Counted from the first letter of the stretch, positions 6,957 to 15,413 are shown. The stretch: 17,573 nucleotides of DNA from SAR324 cluster bacterium (GCA_028822475.1 JAPKDT010000008.1:1-17573); one strand, 5' to 3'. Notes: a model not told the origin generated them from the sequence alone. Translations and numbers: made by a program.

Positions 6957-7997
6957 TTAGGACGACAATTCAATCGTGGCTAGCAGGTCTATTTCATCGA
7001 GGACTTTTCCTGTACCGGTCGCAACACATGTAAGAGGATCATCTGCATGAAAAACTGGTAAGCCGACCTCAGCACGCAACAAATCATCAATTCCGGAAAG
7101 TAACGATCCACCACCGGCTAAAACAATACCGCGGTCAACAATGTCTGCCGCCAGTTCAGGAGGTGTTGATTCCAGAGCATTCCGGATAGTTTTTACAATT
7201 TGTGCACAAACGTCACTTAGAGCTTCCAGCACCTCTTCTTCACCTAAAACCAGTGTTTTTGGAATACCAGTTACTAGATCACGTCCACGTACTTCATAGG
7301 ATTTCGGATCTTCTTTAATGAAGGCAGTACCAATGTTGATTTTAATATCCTCCGCTGTTCGTTCCCCAATCAGTAAATTATATTTTTGCTTTATGTATTC
7401 GGTAATACTTTCGTCCATCTTGTCACCGCCGACACGAGCGGAATCACTGTAAACTATTCCTGCAAGCGAAATCACTGCGACTTCTGTAGTACCTCCACCG
7501 ATATCGACAATCATACTTCCGCTGGCTTCTGTCACCGGCAAACCTGCACCAAGTGCCGCGGCCATTGGTTCCTCAATTAAAAATACTTCACGTGCTCCGG
7601 CAGATTCTGCTGCTTCTTTGACTGCCCTTCGTTCGACTTGTGTAATACCGGACGGAACAGCGACAATAATCCGCGGTTTAAAACGGAAAAAAGAAAATCT
7701 GTTTTGAGTCTGGCGGATGAAGTAACGCAACATTTCCTGAGTTATATCAAAATCTGAAATAACTCCATCCTTCATGGGGCGGATCGCCGTAATCGAACCG
7801 GGTGTACGCCCCAGCATTTGTTTGGCTTCCTCACCAACTGCGAGAACCTGTATTCGTCCACGGTTGTCTTTTTGTACTGCCACAACTGATGGTTCACGAA
7901 TCACTATCCCTCGTTGTCGTGTATAAACTAGAGTATTCGCGGTCCCCAAATCAATCGCTAAATCCTGGGAAAATAAACTGGCAATTTTACTAATCAT
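6957..7997 (-). CDS. mreB: Rod shape-determining protein MreB
   Basis: Actin-like cell-shape protein of 346 residues that forms filaments under the inner membrane and guides lateral wall synthesis. The actin-fold nucleotide motifs are clear: phosphate 1 DLGTANT (16-22), connect 1 with IEEPMAAALGAG (141-152), phosphate 2 DIGGGTTEVAV (165-175), and the adenosine motif LAGGGSLLSGIDDLL near residue 303. The N-terminal amphipathic stretch MISKIASLFSQ resembles the membrane-binding helix of Gram-negative MreB. The ATG at 7997-7995 has an AGGA Shine-Dalgarno (complement of 8005-8008). Unlike the usual mreBCD cluster, no mreC or mreD follows: the next gene downstream is glutathione synthetase in the opposite direction, 51 bp away. 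It could be an additional paralogue (Mbl-like), but nothing visible separates it from MreB. Confidence 0.95.
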   Translation of the reverse strand: MISKIASLFSQDLAIDLGTANTLVYTRQRGIVIREPSVVAVQKDNRGRIQVLAVGEEAKQMLGRTPGSITAIRPMKDGVISDFDITQEMLRYFIRQTQNRFSFFRFKPRIIVAVPSGITQVERRAVKEAAESAGAREVFLIEEPMAAALGAGLPVTEASGSMIVDIGGGTTEVAVISLAGIVYSDSARVGGDKMDESITEYIKQKYNLLIGERTAEDIKINIGTAFIKEDPKSYEVRGRDLVTGIPKTLVLGEEEVLEALSDVCAQIVKTIRNALESTPPELAADIVDRGIVLAGGGSLLSGIDDLLRAEVGLPVFHADDPLTCVATGTGKVLDEIDLLATIELSS

Positions 7998-8031
7998 TGA
8001 ATTGTCCTATTGTTTCATCTTACTGAGTCAA

Positions 8032-8050
8032 GGTAATGTCATCCATTACC
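8032..8050 (-). repeat. Inverted repeat in the mreB leader
   Basis: GGTAATG (8032-8038) and CATTACC (8044-8050) are a perfect 7-bp inverted repeat around a 5-nt loop, about 35-55 nt upstream of the mreB start. A second pair, ATTACTA (8051-8057) and TAGTAAT (8082-8088), follows it. In RNA these would form hairpins in the mreB leader; in DNA they could be an operator. Nothing identifies a binding protein. Confidence 0.4.
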
Positions 8051-8338
8051 ATTACTAGGGTATTTATTGAAGCACTGATGGTAGTAATTTACGTAATTAT
8101 ATACTGTAAAAACAGTCAATATTTGAATTTGTGCGTCCAAGTAAGCTATACAGAAGTAATGCCAAAACTCAAATGTCAGTCATTTATTTTTTGAAAAATC
8201 TGTGCTTTTTAACTAACACTCATACGATCTCTTTTTTGCAACGGAGCAAAAATGTCGGAGTTCAATATTAATATTTCGTCTCATTTTCAGGCAGCACAGT
8301 CAAAGTGCAGTCGAAGTAGAGGGATATTTGCAAAATAC

Positions 8339-8357
8339 TGACTAGTAATACTAGTCA
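8339..8357 (-). repeat. 8-bp inverted repeat downstream of the formate dehydrogenase operon
   Basis: TGACTAGT (8339-8346) and ACTAGTCA (8350-8357) are perfectly complementary around a 3-nt centre. Read on the - strand, it lies about 95 nt past the fdsA stop and is followed by GTATTTTG, so it may act as the operon's terminator or 3' stabilising hairpin. The tight symmetry would equally suit a repressor operator. Confidence 0.45.
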
Positions 8358-8452
8358 AGGAATGACCAGAAAACAAGAGGAAAAGCAGATTGTTGATTTA
8401 ATTAGCGTAGTTACACATTACTGGAAAAGCTGAACTATAGAGGAAGGAACTT

Positions 8453-11203
8453 TCAACCAACTCTCTTTTCAGGGAGACCGCCAGCAGACATCTTCACCGC
8501 ACAGAATTTTACTTCTGGAATTTTCCCAAAAGGATCGAGCACAGATGTAGTAATCAAATTGGCAGCGGATTCGTTATAACCGAATGCCATAAAAAGATTT
8601 CCCGGTTGAACTCCGAGATCCTGACGCGCATATGTTGAAATTTTTCCGCGCCTTGATTCAAGAGTTACTGCATCTCCTGCTTCTACACCCAGCTTTTTAA
8701 GGTCATCTGGATGGACATGAACTACCGGAAACGGTTCAATCGCGTTCAGGACTGTCGCACGACGTGTCATGCTGCCTGTGTGCCAATGTTCGAGTTGACG
8801 TGAGGTGATAAAGACAAATGGAAATTCTTTATCCGGCATTTCATCAGCATGAGAATATTTTGCAGGGACGAAACGTGCTTTCTTGTTTTCTGTAGGAAAA
8901 CCATTCTGAAAAATAATCGGCTCACCTGGATCACCTTCTTTGGTACAGGGATATGTTACGGAATGTTCTTTTTGTAAACGTGCCCAAGTTATTCCAGCCA
9001 TGCTGGGCGTGGCTTTGCGTACTTCAGAAAAAATCTTTTCCGGACTTTCATAATTCCATTCCAGACCAAGACGTCGGCCAACTTCCTGAATAATCCACCA
9101 GTCTTGACGTGCATCTCCGGGAGGATCTATGGCCTGCCGTCCGAGTTGTACTTGACGGTTGGAATTGGTAAAAGTTCCTGACTTTTCCGGAAATGCCGAC
9201 GCAGGCAAAATAACATCTGCAAAACCAGCTGTTTCAGTGAGAAAAATATCTTGTACCACTAAATGATCCAGCATCGCTAAAGCACTGCGGGCGTGATTCA
9301 GGTTTGGATCCGACATCGCCGGATTTTCACCTTGAACGTACATGCCTTTGACTCCGCCTGAATGCACAGCATCAACGATTTCCACCACCGTTAATCCTTT
9401 TTTAGGATTAAGGGAAGTACCCCAAAAATCCTCGAACCATTTTTTTATTTCTGGATCAGTGACGGATTTGTAATCCGGAAAGAACATTGGAATCAAGCCC
9501 ATATCTGAAGTACCCTGAACATTATTTTGTCCTCGCAAGGGATGTAATCCGGTTCCGGGACGTCCGATCTGGCCTGTCATCAACGACAAGGCGATCAAAC
9601 AGCGTGAGTTGTCTGTACCGTGAATATGTTGTGAAATGCCCATGCCCCACAAGATGATGGAGGATTCCGCGGTTGCAAATGTCCGTGCAACTTCACGCAG
9701 TGTTTCTGCAGGGATGCCACAAATTGGCGAGACTATTTCAGGACTGTATTCCGCGACGTTGGCTTTTAGTTTATCAAAATCCGTTGTGTGTTCTGTGATG
9801 TATTTTTCGTCGCATAATCCCTCTGCGACGATGACGTGCATCAGCGAATTGAGCATCGCTACATCTGTGTCCGGTCGAAACTGGAGGTTGTAGGTGGCGT
9901 GGCGTGACAATTCTGTCCGGCGCGGGTCCATCAAAATCAGCTTTTTGCCGTCCTTAACCGCATTTTTCATAAAAGTAGCAGCTACAGGATGGTTACTGAT
10001 CGGATTGGCTCCTATCAGAAAAATGACTTCCGCATCTGTCACATCCGTGAAGGGATTTGAAACTGCTCCTGAACCAATACCTTCCAGTAAAGCACTGACC
10101 GATGAGGCATGACAAAGACGAGTACAGTGATCAATGTTATTGGTTCCAAATCCTGTACGCACCAGTTTCTGCAGCAGATACGCTTCTTCGTTACTACCTT
10201 TGGCACAGCCGAATGCTGCCAAAGCATCAGGACCGTTTTTATCACGGATATTATTGAAACCAGATGCGGCAAAATCAAGTGCCTCTTCCCAACTTGCTTC
10301 CCGGAAAACTTTATGCCAATCTTTAGGGGCCAGCAGTTCGGTTGTTTTTGGAGCGTCTTTTAGACGTATCAAAGGTTTTTTAAGACGATCAGGATGGTGC
10401 ACATAATCAAAACCGTAACGCCCTTTTACACATAATCTTTCCTCGTTCGCAGGACCTTTGCGGCCTTCTACTCGTAAAATCTTTTTGTCTTTTACATGAT
10501 ATGTCAGTAGACATCCAACACCGCAGTAAGGACAAACCGATTCGACCTTTTTGTCAACTTCCTCTAAACCCACATTATTTGCTGGCATCAACGCACCTGT
10601 CGGACAGGCCTGCACACATTCTCCGCATGCGACGCAGGTACTGTCACCCATTGGATCACCGAGGTCAAAAACAATTTCCGCATGAGAACCGCGAAAGGCC
10701 ATGCCGATCACATCGTTAACCTGAACTTCCCTGCAGGCTCTGACACAACGTGTGCATTGGATACAGGCGTCCATATTAACGGACATTGCAGGATGTGAAT
10801 TATCTAATTCCGGTTGATTCCGTCTAGAAAAACGGGGTTCGCTTAAACCCATTTTTTCAACCCATTGATCAAGTTCAGAGTTTGGTGTATATGGTGATTT
10901 GCCTGCTTCCGGCATATCTGTCAGCAGGAGCTCCAGTACCATTTTCTGTGAATGGATGGCACGTTTACTATTGCTGTTGACTTTCATCCCCTGTTGAGGG
11001 TATCTGCAACATGAGGGAGCTAAGACACGTTCACCTTCAATTTCCACTACGCAGGAGCGACAGTTACCATCAGCGCGGTAACCCTCTTTATAACAAAGCC
11101 GTGGAATATCCGTGATACCTGCCCTGTCAGCCACCTGCAAAATTGTTTCACCGTCAAGTGCATCAAGTGTTTGACCGTTCAGTTCAAATGAAATTGTCTC
11201 CAT
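8453..11203 (-). CDS. fdsA: NAD-dependent formate dehydrogenase, molybdenum catalytic subunit
   Basis: Catalytic alpha subunit, 916 residues, oxidising formate to CO2 in the cytoplasm. Order of domains: N-terminal [2Fe-2S] domain (C37, C48, C51, C65/66); two [4Fe-4S] clusters of ferredoxin type (C147-150-153-157 and C190-193-196-200); a further [4Fe-4S] at the start of the molybdopterin domain (C224, C227, C231, C258); then the bis-MGD fold. The Mo ligand is Cys364 in RLCHASS, followed by the conserved His365, so this is a cysteine and not a selenocysteine enzyme. His84 is present, but no Cys lies between residues 66 and 147, so the His-Cys3 cluster of NuoG-like relatives is missing. GQNNVQGTSDMG and the C-terminal molydopterin-binding barrel (TSRQLEHWHTGSMTRR) are intact. 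The start has an excellent Shine-Dalgarno inside the end of the upstream gene. No fdsD or fdhD-type maturation gene is adjacent. Confidence 0.94.
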   Translation of the reverse strand: METISFELNGQTLDALDGETILQVADRAGITDIPRLCYKEGYRADGNCRSCVVEIEGERVLAPSCCRYPQQGMKVNSNSKRAIHSQKMVLELLLTDMPEAGKSPYTPNSELDQWVEKMGLSEPRFSRRNQPELDNSHPAMSVNMDACIQCTRCVRACREVQVNDVIGMAFRGSHAEIVFDLGDPMGDSTCVACGECVQACPTGALMPANNVGLEEVDKKVESVCPYCGVGCLLTYHVKDKKILRVEGRKGPANEERLCVKGRYGFDYVHHPDRLKKPLIRLKDAPKTTELLAPKDWHKVFREASWEEALDFAASGFNNIRDKNGPDALAAFGCAKGSNEEAYLLQKLVRTGFGTNNIDHCTRLCHASSVSALLEGIGSGAVSNPFTDVTDAEVIFLIGANPISNHPVAATFMKNAVKDGKKLILMDPRRTELSRHATYNLQFRPDTDVAMLNSLMHVIVAEGLCDEKYITEHTTDFDKLKANVAEYSPEIVSPICGIPAETLREVARTFATAESSIILWGMGISQHIHGTDNSRCLIALSLMTGQIGRPGTGLHPLRGQNNVQGTSDMGLIPMFFPDYKSVTDPEIKKWFEDFWGTSLNPKKGLTVVEIVDAVHSGGVKGMYVQGENPAMSDPNLNHARSALAMLDHLVVQDIFLTETAGFADVILPASAFPEKSGTFTNSNRQVQLGRQAIDPPGDARQDWWIIQEVGRRLGLEWNYESPEKIFSEVRKATPSMAGITWARLQKEHSVTYPCTKEGDPGEPIIFQNGFPTENKKARFVPAKYSHADEMPDKEFPFVFITSRQLEHWHTGSMTRRATVLNAIEPFPVVHVHPDDLKKLGVEAGDAVTLESRRGKISTYARQDLGVQPGNLFMAFGYNESAANLITTSVLDPFGKIPEVKFCAVKMSAGGLPEKRVG

Positions 11204-11204
11204 C

Positions 11205-12875
11205 TCACACCTCCTTTGGAAAATATTTAATCACAGAGCGCAACGGATTCGGCGCAGCCTGTCCCAGACCGCAGATCGAAGCGTCTTCCATAGTCTGTGA
11301 GAGTTCTTCTAAAAGTGACTTATCCCAGTATCTTTGTTCCATCAGCGGAATGGCTTTGACCGTTCCAACTCTGCATGGAGTACATTGTCCGCATGATTCA
11401 TGCGCAAAGAAGCGCATCGAGTTCAGCGCCAGTTCACGAGCTTTATCATGATCAGAAAAAACGATAACCGCGGCTGAACCGATAAAACAGCCGTGTTCTT
11501 GCAGCGTGTCAAAATCGAGCGGTAAATCACCGAGAGACGCAGGTAGCATTCCTCCTGACGCGCCTCCTGGAAAATATCCGTAAAAGCTGTGTCCAGTCAG
11601 CATTCCGCCGCAATATTCATCAATTAACTCACGCATTGAAATTCCTGCAGGCGCTAGATGCACTCCGGGTTTGTTTACACGTCCGCTGATCGAAAACGCC
11701 CGCAAACCTTTACGATCTCTTCTTCCGTGGGATGAAAATGATTCCGCGCCTTTTTCTATAATATCACGTACCCAATGCAGAGTTTCCATATTGTGTTCCA
11801 GTGTCGGACGTCCGAACAGTCCAACTTCCGCAACATACGGCGGACGCAAACGAGGAATCCCGCGCTTACCTTCAATCGACTCAATCATGGCCGATTCTTC
11901 ACCGCAGATATAGGCTCCGGCACCACGGCGCAAATGGATTTCAGGAATGATTTCCGGAAAAGAGGATTGCAGTTCCTCAATTTCATGGAGCAGTATTTCA
12001 CGTGCAGCTGTATATTCGTCACGCAGATAAATATATATTTCTTTAATACCCACCGCCCAGGCCGCAATCAGAGAACCTTCGAGAAAACGATGCGGATCAG
12101 TTTCAAGATAGTGGCGGTCTTTGAAAGTTCCAGGTTCTCCTTCATCAATGTTTACCGCCATTAAACGAGGTTCCGGAAATTTTCTTACAATCTCCCATTT
12201 GCTTCCTACTGGAAATCCTGCTCCACCCAAACCCCTTAAACCCGAATTTTTAAGTTCCATGATCACGGATTCAGCATCACGTTTTCCGGACAAACAATCC
12301 TGAAAGAGTTGGTAACCTCCAGATTGTTGATATTCAGCAAAATTAACGTATTGTGGAAGAGTCGGTAGGATATCGTTTTTTTCAACACATTGTTTGACTG
12401 ATTCCGGAGTTGCTTGATCTATTGGGTTTTTACCAACTACCGCTACTGGTGCGTGCTGACAACGACCTACGCATGGTACAGCTTGAATCCTGATTTGTTC
12501 AGAGGTAACTGAACCGTCCGTAAAAAGTTGCTTGAGGTTTTCGGTGAGCTTTTTTGCTCCGTACATTTCGCAGGTGACGGATTCACAAACTCGAACAGTC
12601 AAAGGGGGAGGGGGAGTCTGGTCTTCTTTTATCACATCAAAATGGTGATAAAACGTAGCCACCTCATAGACTTCCGTGTGCGACAGTTTCATTTCAGAGG
12701 CCAGTGCCACCACATGTTTTGCGGATATAAAGTGATATTCGTCCTGAATTAAATGCAGGGCTTCAATCAGCAAATCTTTACGGCGCGGCATATCAGAAAG
12801 CAGTTTCTGGACTTCTTGCAGCGCTGCTGGATCCAGTAGTCGGCCTTTTTGTTTACCAAGTTTTTTCTTATTCAT
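11205..12875 (-). CDS. fdsB: Formate dehydrogenase diaphorase subunit, NuoE-NuoF fusion (FdsG-FdsB)
   Basis: A 556-residue fusion that passes electrons from the catalytic subunit to NAD+. The first ~165 residues are a thioredoxin-like NuoE/FdsG domain with [2Fe-2S] ligands C97, C102, C135 and C139 (VCESVTC...CVGRC). The rest is NuoF/FdsB-like: glycine-rich FMN/NADH site GLRGLGGAGFP (212-222), NIDEGEPGTFKDR (242-254), GAGAYICGEESA (318-329), and the [4Fe-4S] ligands C495, C498, C501 (ESCGQCTPCR) and C535. NuoF of complex I usually reads GRGGAGFP; Leu replaces the Arg here. In classic fds operons these domains are separate fdsG and fdsB genes. The gene begins 11 bp after lysA and ends 1 bp before fdsA, so all three form one operon. 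The adjoining formate-type Mo subunit decides between formate dehydrogenase and complex I or hydrogenase. Confidence 0.93.
   Translation of the reverse strand: MNKKKLGKQKGRLLDPAALQEVQKLLSDMPRRKDLLIEALHLIQDEYHFISAKHVVALASEMKLSHTEVYEVATFYHHFDVIKEDQTPPPPLTVRVCESVTCEMYGAKKLTENLKQLFTDGSVTSEQIRIQAVPCVGRCQHAPVAVVGKNPIDQATPESVKQCVEKNDILPTLPQYVNFAEYQQSGGYQLFQDCLSGKRDAESVIMELKNSGLRGLGGAGFPVGSKWEIVRKFPEPRLMAVNIDEGEPGTFKDRHYLETDPHRFLEGSLIAAWAVGIKEIYIYLRDEYTAAREILLHEIEELQSSFPEIIPEIHLRRGAGAYICGEESAMIESIEGKRGIPRLRPPYVAEVGLFGRPTLEHNMETLHWVRDIIEKGAESFSSHGRRDRKGLRAFSISGRVNKPGVHLAPAGISMRELIDEYCGGMLTGHSFYGYFPGGASGGMLPASLGDLPLDFDTLQEHGCFIGSAAVIVFSDHDKARELALNSMRFFAHESCGQCTPCRVGTVKAIPLMEQRYWDKSLLEELSQTMEDASICGLGQAAPNPLRSVIKYFPKEV
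11208..11217 (-). promoter_or_regulatory. Strong Shine-Dalgarno of fdsA inside the fdsB end
   Basis: On the - strand AAAGGAGGTG lies within the last codons of the diaphorase gene (KEV-stop), about five bases before the fdsA ATG. Only one base separates stop and start, so ribosomes ending the first gene are well placed to restart on the second. This fixes the fdsA start. Confidence 0.85.
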
Positions 12876-12886
12876 TTCAACTTTTT

Positions 12887-14131
12887 TTAGTTAAAATCCA
12901 CAAAACACTGTGTGAGGTCTTCAAAAGTTTCGGCACGCCGAATAAGTCGGCTTTGTCCTTGATGCACTAGTACTTCAGCTGGTCGCGGTCTGAAATTATA
13001 TTGCGAACTCATCGAAAAGCCGTATGCTCCGGTATCCAGAAAAGCAAGACGTTCACCGATTGCAGGTGAGCTCATTTTGCGAGTTATTTCATCTCCGGAA
13101 CGACTTAAAATGTCTCCACTTTCGCAAATATTTCCAACAACTACAACATTTTTTTCAGTTGCAGAAATTCGGCTGGCGTTCAGGATTTTGTGATAAGATC
13201 CGTACATCGTTGGACGCACCAGATGATTGAAACCTGAATCTACTCCGACAAAGCTGTGTTTTGGAGTATCAGTAATGTTGGTTACGGTTGCCAGTAATAC
13301 ACCAGCAGGTCCGAGCAACAACCTTCCGGGTTCAATTTTCATCCGTAATTCACGTCCGTAATGCTGAATAAACTTTGTGAATCTTGCGGTCATCTTTTGG
13401 CTTAAATCGTCCATATTTAATGCCAACTGTTCCGGCTTGTATGGAATTCCAAAACCTCCTCCAAAATCAACAAACTGCAGATCAGGAAATTTTTCTGCTA
13501 CATTCAGAATCATTTCCATCGCTTCCAGCATTGGTTCAGCAGAATAAATTCCGGTACCTATATGAGAATGAACTCCGTTAAGAGTCAACTTGTATTTTTT
13601 TGCCAGAGCAAGCGCAGTCTCGATCTGATCATAATAAATTCCAAATTTTGAATCTGGACCGCCCGTAATGCAGTGAGAATGGTGGCCTGCTCCAATTCCT
13701 GGATTGACGCGTACTGAAACGGTTGTCTCGGGATAGCGTTGTCCATATCTCTCGAGTAAGGCCAACGAACCAAGGTTAACCGCAACGTTTTGTGCTACAC
13801 AAAACTCTATTTCCTGCAGGCTGTTGTTGTTACCGGTGAAGATGATTTGCTGAGCTTCAAATCCGCATTCAAGTGCTAAACGTACCTCAAACTCCGAAAC
13901 AGCATCTATTGATGAGCCTTCTTCGGCAAGTATTTTGAGCAGTGATGGATTGGAATTTGCTTTCATCGAATAATGTATTTCTAGCAATCCCTCAGGAAAT
14001 CCTGCAGACAGCTCTCTAAACTGCGAACGCAGCACTGACTCTTCGTAAACGTAGAGCGGAGAACCATATTCCTGCATGATTGTCTCAACAGGAATGTCTG
14101 CTAAATAAAGGATATTGTCAGTGATTTTCAT
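12887..14131 (-). CDS. lysA: Diaminopimelate decarboxylase
   Basis: PLP enzyme of 414 residues catalysing the last step of lysine synthesis, meso-diaminopimelate to L-lysine plus CO2, in the cytoplasm. The PLP-binding lysine is K57 in YSMKANSN. Also visible are HSHIGTG (188-194; HSHIGS-like in relatives), the phosphate-binding glycine stretch FGGGFGIP (223-230), EPGR (267-270), the substrate-side motif CESGD (336-340) and the C-terminal GAYGFSMSSQYN. Length matches the family. The pattern of CESGD plus GAY favours LysA over the related ornithine/arginine or carboxynorspermidine decarboxylases. It is the first gene of the operon with formate dehydrogenase, 11 bp ahead of fdsB. No clear Shine-Dalgarno precedes ATG 14131. 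The promoter should lie in the 159-bp divergent gap before the SPOR-domain gene. Confidence 0.93.
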   Translation of the reverse strand: MKITDNILYLADIPVETIMQEYGSPLYVYEESVLRSQFRELSAGFPEGLLEIHYSMKANSNPSLLKILAEEGSSIDAVSEFEVRLALECGFEAQQIIFTGNNNSLQEIEFCVAQNVAVNLGSLALLERYGQRYPETTVSVRVNPGIGAGHHSHCITGGPDSKFGIYYDQIETALALAKKYKLTLNGVHSHIGTGIYSAEPMLEAMEMILNVAEKFPDLQFVDFGGGFGIPYKPEQLALNMDDLSQKMTARFTKFIQHYGRELRMKIEPGRLLLGPAGVLLATVTNITDTPKHSFVGVDSGFNHLVRPTMYGSYHKILNASRISATEKNVVVVGNICESGDILSRSGDEITRKMSSPAIGERLAFLDTGAYGFSMSSQYNFRPRPAEVLVHQGQSRLIRRAETFEDLTQCFVDFN

Positions 14132-14290
14132 TGAAAAGATAATTCGTCATTAAAAAATGTATTTTAGCAGTTACAATTTACATTGCCTGGATCAGCGATT
14201 TTAACTTCTATATTTTAAACACTTAATAACAAAATTGCGAATCAAAATTGCCTGCATTAACATCATTAAATCTGGAACTTGGTTAAGTAA

Positions 14291-15328
14291 TTGACAAAAA
14301 AAAGAATTAGAAGACTAATACTGTTGTGGCTGGCGACCATAATCATGGGAGGTATTGTCGGGATGCTGCTTTATGTTCAAATGGCAGTCCACCAGGAAAA
14401 TGTGGTTGCGTCACTTGAAATAGAGTCCCCTGAAGTAAAGAAAGAACTTAGCGAGATTACTGAAATAGCGGAGGAAGAAGTTTCAGAACCTGAAGCTGGA
14501 GCGGTAGGTACAGCAGATATCTCAGCAGACACAGAATTTTCACATCTAGTGGAAACGGAAAGTCCTTTTTGGAATGTTTTTCCTATCAGCAGCGCAGGTG
14601 TTTCTGCAGAAAATTGGCATACTATTCTGGTGCAGAATCGTTACAAAATTGACTATACCATAACGCCTCTTGCTCCAAGAGATTGGCATCTGGTAAGGAG
14701 CAACAATGCAATTAGAATTCAGTTTCGTTCAGAACTGTTTGCGCTAAAAGATATTCTTGCACGTAAAAAAAGAGGCAAATATTCGATTCAGCTGATTTCG
14801 ATCGAGCACGCACAATTTCCGCTGGCCGTCTCTTTACTGAGTCGTCTGTTGAATGATGGTTATTATGCTTATCTTTACCGTACAGACGCAAAATTTGAAG
14901 GGAAATTCTGGTATCGTCTGAGAGTTGGATTTTTCAAAAACCTTGAAGATGCGCGTACTACCGGAAAAAAAATAGCTGATAAATATCAAAGCGAAAATTA
15001 TTTTTCCACAACATTCTGGCCAGTTCAGCCCGGCCCGCAGGAACTGTCACGACCAGTGATTGACCTGAGGCAACCTCTCAACAAACCATGGGTCGTTCAA
15101 CTTCCTCTTTACTCTAGTCAAGCTGATGCCTTGAAAGATATGGCAGAATTAAATATCGAAACAGATTTTAGTTATATCTCACAAAAGCTGGAATCACCTT
15201 CTTCAGGTAAACTTGAGTTTCGCGTCCGGATTGGTTTTTTTGAAACAAAAAGAGAAGCAGGCAGGATGATTTACAGTCTTAAAAAGAAGTTCCCGCAGTT
15301 CAAACTGATGAAGAGAGTCCGCCTATAG
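14291..15328 (+). CDS. Membrane-anchored protein with two SPOR domains
   Basis: A 345-residue bitopic inner-membrane protein. A short basic N-terminus (TKKRIRR) precedes one hydrophobic helix (about 9-31), so the bulk faces the periplasm. An acidic, low-complexity linker follows (about 43-69, rich in Glu). Two regions resemble SPOR domains: residues 163-233 (YSIQLIS...FWYRLRVGFFKNLEDARTTGKKI) and 267-335 (WVVQLPLYSS...LEFRVRIGFFETKREAGRMIYSL). SPOR domains bind denuded glycan strands of peptidoglycan, often at the septum, so a role in cell-wall remodelling or division is likely but inferred. Similarity to FtsN or DedD is only in architecture. The start is TTG 14291: a stop lies immediately upstream in frame and the next ATG would cut the membrane helix. 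No strong Shine-Dalgarno is visible. Confidence 0.8.
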   Translation: MTKKRIRRLILLWLATIIMGGIVGMLLYVQMAVHQENVVASLEIESPEVKKELSEITEIAEEEVSEPEAGAVGTADISADTEFSHLVETESPFWNVFPISSAGVSAENWHTILVQNRYKIDYTITPLAPRDWHLVRSNNAIRIQFRSELFALKDILARKKRGKYSIQLISIEHAQFPLAVSLLSRLLNDGYYAYLYRTDAKFEGKFWYRLRVGFFKNLEDARTTGKKIADKYQSENYFSTTFWPVQPGPQELSRPVIDLRQPLNKPWVVQLPLYSSQADALKDMAELNIETDFSYISQKLESPSSGKLEFRVRIGFFETKREAGRMIYSLKKKFPQFKLMKRVRL

Positions 15329-15413
15329 CAATAGAGTCTTGCAGGTTCGGAAATTAAGATTCGCTATTCCTGATTATTTTGGAGAGTATTATTTGAAGAA
15401 TCCAGTCTGCAGT

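Larger units (their letters stand above)
7998..8452. other. Spacer between mreB and the formate dehydrogenase operon
   Basis: A 455-bp AT-rich region with no clear gene. It holds the 5' leader and presumably the promoter of mreB (- strand) and the 3' trailer of the formate dehydrogenase operon (- strand). Visible structures are GGTAATG/CATTACC at 8032-8050, ACTGT/ACAGT at 8103-8116, TTTTTGC/GCAAAAA at 8233-8252 and an 8-bp inverted repeat at 8339-8357. A perfect TATAAT for mreB lies on the - strand at 8096-8101, but the nearest TTGACT (8114-8119) is only 12 bp from it, so I do not call the promoter with certainty. Confidence 0.6.

Noticed and set aside
6939..6959. AGCTT-A-AAGCT followed by T run as a terminator between glutathione synthetase and mreB
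   Set aside because: The arms are separated by one base, so they cannot form a hairpin; the T run is simply adjacent.
8096..8119. TATAAT and TTGACT as the mreB promoter
   Set aside because: The hexamers are only 12 bp apart, too close for a standard sigma-70 promoter; TATAAT alone may still be a -10 element.
8362..8433. 23-codon reading frame (MTRKQEEKQIVDLISVVTHYWKS)
   Set aside because: It is very short, the AAGGA before the ATG is too close to serve as a normal ribosome site, and there is no homology argument.
10090..10125. Possible selenocysteine site in formate dehydrogenase
   Set aside because: The Mo-ligand codon encodes Cys (RLCHASS); no in-frame TGA occurs, so no SECIS element is required.
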